Of a stretch of DNA of 43,687 nucleotides, positions 40,565 through 43,687 are shown in pieces. Position numbers and translations under genes: made by a program. This DNA comes from Bacteroidales bacterium. Lineage in GTDB: Bacteria > Bacteroidota > Bacteroidia > Bacteroidales > UBA932. Under the pieces are notes generated by a model. The model made no database searches and had not been told where the DNA came from. It saw only the letters and a program-made list of their open reading frames with translations. Position 1 is the stretch's first letter, and every line of letters begins with the position of its first letter. The stretch spans positions 1-43,687 of the forward strand of contig JAFTGA010000032.1 of assembly GCA_017458145.1 (NCBI GenBank), read 5' to 3'.

Positions 40565-40594
40565 CGCCCCTGAAGCGAAATGCTTTCAGGGGCG
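40565..40594 (-). terminator. hairpin/terminator ending the orphan RHS frame
   Basis: CGCCCCTGAAGC, short loop, GCTTTCAGGGGCG: about 12 bp with one bulge. The RHS stop codon (40586-40588) lies inside it. The minus-strand tail GATTTATTTG is T-rich. The sequence resembles the hairpin at 41193-41234. Confidence 0.6.
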
Positions 40595-40608
40595 GAAAAT
40601 CCGCGCCC

Positions 40609-40881
40609 CGAAGGGATAGTAGTCATTCTGCTCGGTGATGCTTCCGTTCGTCACGATGGCGCGGACAGAGCCCAGGTGGTCCTTAACATGGTAGTCCACC
40701 AGATAGGAGGTACCATTCATGCGGATGCGTCCTCCGCCGAAAGCGACACTTTCCAAGGTCTTGGTCCCGTTCGAGGCGTGGGAGTAGGTGAAGGTTCCGG
40801 CATAGTCGTACCCGACGCCCGAGGCATCGAGCGCTTTGGCTTTCGTCCCGTCGGACAAGTATGTGTAGTTGGCTTTCACGG
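40609..40881. repeat. 273-bp direct repeat (RHS core), copy 1
   Basis: It aligns without gaps to 43311-43583 (constant offset 2702), for example CGAAGGGATAGTAGTCAT at one end and TATGTGTAGTTGGCTTTCAC at the other, with scattered substitutions. It encodes the conserved RHS-associated core. Confidence 0.85.
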
Positions 40882-41108
40882 TCGTTCCTGCCTTGACGGA
40901 TGCCGGAAGGTTGAGAAGATTATTGGCAATCGTGAGGCTTCGCCGCCCGTCCGTGGTCAGGTTGCCGTTGGCGTCGTATGCATAGGCGGCGGTGCCGATC
41001 GTCGAAATGTAGTTCCCGGTGTAGGCATAGGCAAGGGCCGTGGCCGTGCCGGAACTGTTGTACCTTGTCAGGGCGGTGATGTCCTCGTATGAGGTGGTTC
41101 CTCTGTCG

Positions 41109-41234
41109 TTAAGGGTCCCGGGATCGGACCCTCAAAAGCATTTTGGGCCCTGTTTGCCGTTGAGGGTCCAGCGGATGGACCCTCAACAACAGCAGCGTCG
41201 CCCTTGATTGCAATTTGCTTCAGGGGCGACGCTG
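41109..41234. repeat. cluster of three hairpins inserted in the orphan RHS gene
   Basis: Hairpin A: TTAAGGGTCC (41109-41118) / GGACCCTCAA (41126-41135), one G-T. Hairpin B: TTGAGGGTCC (41160-41169) / GGACCCTCAA (41177-41186), perfect. Hairpin C: CAGCGTCGCCC (41193-41203) / GGGCGACGCTG (41224-41234), perfect. A and B share the same arms. No coding sense is evident. Confidence 0.75.
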
Positions 41235-41555
41235 GTTGCAAAACTCAGATAGGCATAGGAGAGGGTGGCGGCAGTACCGCCGTTGACGCTGGTGGTCTCC
41301 GACAGCAGACGACTGCGGCCGTCGTAGGAGAAGGAGGAGGCCTTGTAGTCCGTCCCGTGCTGCTCGCGGGAGGCGAGCACGTTGCCCCGGAAGTCGTACT
41401 TCGTGCTGTAGCGGCTGGTGGTCCCCATCGCGTTCTTCTCCACCGTCTGCACGAGGCATTGGTTTATATCTTATACAGTGATTCGCTTCCTTTTGGGGTT
41501 ATATTAGAGATTACACTTGTGTGGACGGCTCTTTTAATCTCATAAAAGCAGGGCA

Positions 41556-42410
41556 TTATTCAAAGTAGAGGTAAGTGGAAAAAACAATTTTATCTACGCC
41601 TCCTTTTGCCATTATATACGTTTGAAGATACCGTTCAACATCTTTCAGAAATTGGCCACAAAACAATTCTGGTTCTATAGAAATCGGCGTGAAGCCTATT
41701 TCTTCCCGCCCCGCCACATAGGAAACCTTCAAGGGTGTATCTGCACAATATAGTATATCATGCGTTTTCATCGGGGCATAGAAGATAGAAACGCCCTTAT
41801 TTTTATTATATTCCAAGAGGAAAAGACATTTTCTAAAACCATTTGTTGTCTTGAGATATAAACAATTACTATACTTTCCTTTTAACTGTTTTTTGTCTAA
41901 CAGACTTTCCCCTCCAAAACGTAACATTTTAACTAGAGGTACATCGTTGGGGCTGTAAAACACATCTGAATAATGATTGAAGAAATCCCTCGATTCATCA
42001 GACATTACATTTGTTTCTGAATGCATTAAAGTGTATAATAGTTCCTCTTGTCGATGCAATCGGCAATATCCAATTGGAGATTTACGCGAACTATAGAAAA
42101 AACAGGAGTCCGGAAATGAAACCAAATGGCTTCTTGAATCTTTTAAGTATCTGATAAGAGCCGTCTCTTTGCCATCAAAGAAATTCGGATCTTGGGACAC
42201 GGCGCAATCTATAAAACTTATCAGGTCATTTTTTGTCCTTGGCATTTCAAAAAATAAACTCACGTACACATCAATGACAGAACTAATTTGAGATTGCGAG
42301 TCGTATTTCCGCGCAAGACCGATAACGGAAGCATCGGATAACTTAGAACTACACCCTGTTATCAAAATGCCAAACACCACAAAAAGAGGCTTCCAGAATA
42401 CTTTGATCAT
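41556..42410 (-). CDS. lipoprotein, candidate immunity protein for the RHS tip
   Basis: 284 residues; type II signal peptide with I-L-I-T-G-C-S-S (Cys20). The mature part has no family I recognise and is rich in aromatic residues and Cys. It lies 58 nt downstream of the RHS gene in the same direction, the usual place of an immunity gene for a polymorphic toxin. A lipoprotein would protect the periplasm. The sequence is distinctly AT-rich, like the RHS tip. The immunity role is inference from position only. The gap 41463-41555 holds no feature I can support. Confidence 0.65.
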   Translation of the reverse strand: MIKVFWKPLFVVFGILITGCSSKLSDASVIGLARKYDSQSQISSVIDVYVSLFFEMPRTKNDLISFIDCAVSQDPNFFDGKETALIRYLKDSRSHLVSFPDSCFFYSSRKSPIGYCRLHRQEELLYTLMHSETNVMSDESRDFFNHYSDVFYSPNDVPLVKMLRFGGESLLDKKQLKGKYSNCLYLKTTNGFRKCLFLLEYNKNKGVSIFYAPMKTHDILYCADTPLKVSYVAGREEIGFTPISIEPELFCGQFLKDVERYLQTYIMAKGGVDKIVFSTYLYFE

Positions 42411-42468
42411 ATATTGAATATTAATCAGGGATTGGGCTTAAATGCACCAATCCCTGATACGTTATTAA

Positions 42469-43687
42469 TCATTTACCGAAAAGATTATAGCATGCTCTTA
42501 AAAAAGATGATGCATTTTTTTCATCAAACCTTATTTGCAAAATTCGGTGGCCATCATAAATTCCGAGATTGTTGGCTGCCTGTATATAATATCCTGAATA
42601 TTGTCTTCCCCCAGCAATATCCCTTATCGTTATTTGTTTGGAGGGCCAAGACTTCTCATAGACTCTCGAGTTCTCAATATTTGAGGCTCTATAAACCGTC
42701 CGTAGCGCTTCCGAATAAACATTTCTACCATCAGCGCTCTCGAAGGAGCTTCCTATGTAACGGAAGCCATAATTACCATTTGGCAGTCCCTCAATATGGA
42801 ATAACATATGGGGAATCTCTCCATTCTCTCCCAATTCCGCAGTATGATGCATAATAACAAAATCATCGACTAACTTATATAGAGCGGACGCTTTTTTATT
42901 TTCTTCCGTATCAGCCTTTATAATAATCCCGAACAAACTATAGTATCTATCCTTTGTGCTAAAACTATACCCCAAATCGGTATACCCTCTTTCCTGAATC
43001 TGTTCATTACTCAATTGTCCTTCAATGTATTTATAGCGAACAGACCCGTCTCCATCAAGGTAAGAGTACCAATTATTTCCCTCCGGATCCACGAACTTTA
43101 CCGGATTGTTATTGCAGTACGCATACGGACTGACAGAATAGTACTTCTCCGCGAGGGGGTCGATGGAGGTCCAGCTGGCCGTGCCGGAGGCGAGGAAGCG
43201 CGCGCCGAAGTCGGAGCAGGCGATGCCGAAGGCGCCGTCCTGCTCCTCCTTGCCGCCGAAGCGCCAGCGGTTCGCGGCGAGCTGAGTCAGACCATTCGAA
43301 TGGCGCGTCCCGAAGGGATAGTAGTCATCCTGCTCCACGATGCTCCCGTTCGTCACGATCGCCCGCACGCTGCCCAGGTGGTCCGTGACGTGGTAGTCCA
43401 CCAGATAGGAACTGCCGCTCTTGCGGATGCGGCCCCCGCCGAAAGCGACGCTCTCCAGGGTCCTGGTCCCGTTGGCACCCCGGGCATACACAAAGGAACC
43501 CACATAGTCCTTCCCGGCGCTGGCCGAGGTGTATGCCCCGGCCTTCGTCCCGTCGGACAGGTATGTGTAGTTGGCTTTCACGGAGCTCCCGGACTTGATC
43601 TGTGCAGGCAAGTTAAGCAAATTGTACGACGTTTGCAAGGAATTCGTGGCGTCGGAAGTCACGTTGCCGTTATTGTCGTAAGAGAAC
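42469..43687 (-). CDS. RHS-repeat protein with C-terminal tip domain (5' end beyond window)
   Basis: The visible 405 residues continue past base 43687, where the reading (Y-D-N-N-G-N-V-T-S-D) is still RHS repeat. YD repeats lead into the RHS-associated core (D-H-L-G-S-V-R-A-I-V-T-N-G, Y-Y-P-F-G, R-W-R-F-G-G-K-E, D-F-G-A-R, D-P-L-A-E-K-Y-Y, Y-C-N-N-N-P-V-K-F-V-D-P-E-G). The last ~200 residues (from N-N-W-Y-S-Y-L-D-G) are a tip I do not recognise, encoded by much more AT-rich DNA. The core usually forms a shell around a toxic C-terminus in polymorphic toxins. A candidate immunity lipoprotein follows. Toxicity is inferred. Confidence 0.8.
   Translation of the reverse strand, partial: FSYDNNGNVTSDATNSLQTSYNLLNLPAQIKSGSSVKANYTYLSDGTKAGAYTSASAGKDYVGSFVYARGANGTRTLESVAFGGGRIRKSGSSYLVDYHVTDHLGSVRAIVTNGSIVEQDDYYPFGTRHSNGLTQLAANRWRFGGKEEQDGAFGIACSDFGARFLASGTASWTSIDPLAEKYYSVSPYAYCNNNPVKFVDPEGNNWYSYLDGDGSVRYKYIEGQLSNEQIQERGYTDLGYSFSTKDRYYSLFGIIIKADTEENKKASALYKLVDDFVIMHHTAELGENGEIPHMLFHIEGLPNGNYGFRYIGSSFESADGRNVYSEALRTVYRASNIENSRVYEKSWPSKQITIRDIAGGRQYSGYYIQAANNLGIYDGHRILQIRFDEKNASSFLRACYNLFGK
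43311..43583. repeat. 273-bp direct repeat (RHS core), copy 2
   Basis: Partner of 40609-40881, inside the RHS gene that still has its tip. Recombination between the two would delete or swap the tip and the lipoprotein gene between them. Confidence 0.85.

Larger units (their letters stand above)
40586..41462 (-). pseudogene. orphan RHS-repeat core, broken
   Basis: Two pieces of an RHS/YD-repeat protein lie in the same frame: 41462-~41240 (S-T-K-Y-D-F-R-G-N-V-L-A-S-R, F-S-Y-D-G-R-S-R-L-L-S-E-T) and ~41105-40586 (Y-A-Y-D-A-N-G-N-L-T-T-D-G-R-R, then the core D-H-L-G-S-V-R-A-I-V-T-N-G-S-I and Y-Y-P-F-G-A-R). Between them about 130 bp of hairpin sequence introduce a stop (41183). The 3' end is cut by another hairpin right after Y-Y-P-F-G-A-R, so the C-terminal tip is lost. 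It is probably a displaced, silent copy of the RHS gene at the right edge. Confidence 0.75.

Noticed and set aside
41109-41234. Integron attC sites
   Set aside because: The arms do not carry the RYYYAAC/GTTRRRY core sites, no cassette genes lie between hairpins, and no integrase is visible.
1-43687. CRISPR array, rRNA genes, riboswitches
   Set aside because: No regularly spaced direct repeats, no rRNA-like stretch, and no recognisable riboswitch core were seen; the repeated motifs are dispersed palindromes.

Overview
The window looks like a chromosomal segment of a high-GC member of the Bacteroidales. Three things point there. Promoters repeatedly show the Bacteroidetes -7 box TAnnTTTG, sometimes with a -33 TTTG, just upstream of starts, and Shine-Dalgarno sequences are mostly absent. 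The gene content includes an S46 dipeptidyl peptidase, an EF-G2-type paralog, an Mrp without CxxC, YfhO, and many short lipoproteins. Most core genes are GC-rich; a few accessory genes are visibly AT-rich.

Layout. 1-1370 is an accessory edge: the start of a transposase-like gene, a 5'-truncated Big2-domain protein, a frameshifted BspA-type leucine-rich-repeat gene, and a palindromic repeat. A tRNA-Val(GAC) lies at 1372-1449. 6205-1500 (minus) is a tightly overlapping five-gene operon: lipoprotein, dynamin-like GTPase, DUF697 membrane protein, and two DUF4230 proteins. 6286-7418 (plus) holds a HAD phosphatase and a secreted heavy-metal-associated (HMA) protein. 19093-7471 (minus) is one long run, aspS-murB-murA-thrA-dapE-dapB-dapA-dapD-[dapF::aminotransferase], which supplies meso-diaminopimelate/lysine and the first UDP-MurNAc steps. 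21148-19241 is an S51 peptidase fused to an ATP-grasp ligase. 23441-21330 is an EF-G paralog with a changed switch II. 23493-29253 holds a small protein and an XRE regulator, then rnhB, a DPP7-like peptidase, mrp and rsmA/ksgA. 29197-34174 holds an S8 lipoprotein protease with a PrcB-like lipoprotein, a carboxylesterase lipoprotein, and a small lipoprotein. 39386-34301 (minus) is a three-gene operon of histidine phosphatase, glycosyltransferase and YfhO. 39431-43687 is an accessory edge: an unknown Cys-containing protein, a broken orphan RHS core, a candidate immunity lipoprotein, and an RHS protein with a C-terminal tip that runs off the right end.

The most striking signals are four. (1) Short palindromic repeats (core TTCCGGGTCAAGCCCGGAATGAC and a second GC-rich family) sit not only between genes but in frame inside conserved genes (a DUF4230 lipoprotein, dapF, murB, rsmA, yfhO three times, a glycosyltransferase). 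They add extra peptides, and in one case appear to build the signal peptide. (2) The dynamin/DUF697/DUF4230 operon is a candidate membrane-remodelling or membrane-stress system. (3) There are two gene fusions, DapF-aminotransferase and S51-ATP-grasp. (4) The RHS locus has a 273-bp duplicated core and hairpin insertions. All functional statements rest on motif recognition from the sequence alone.
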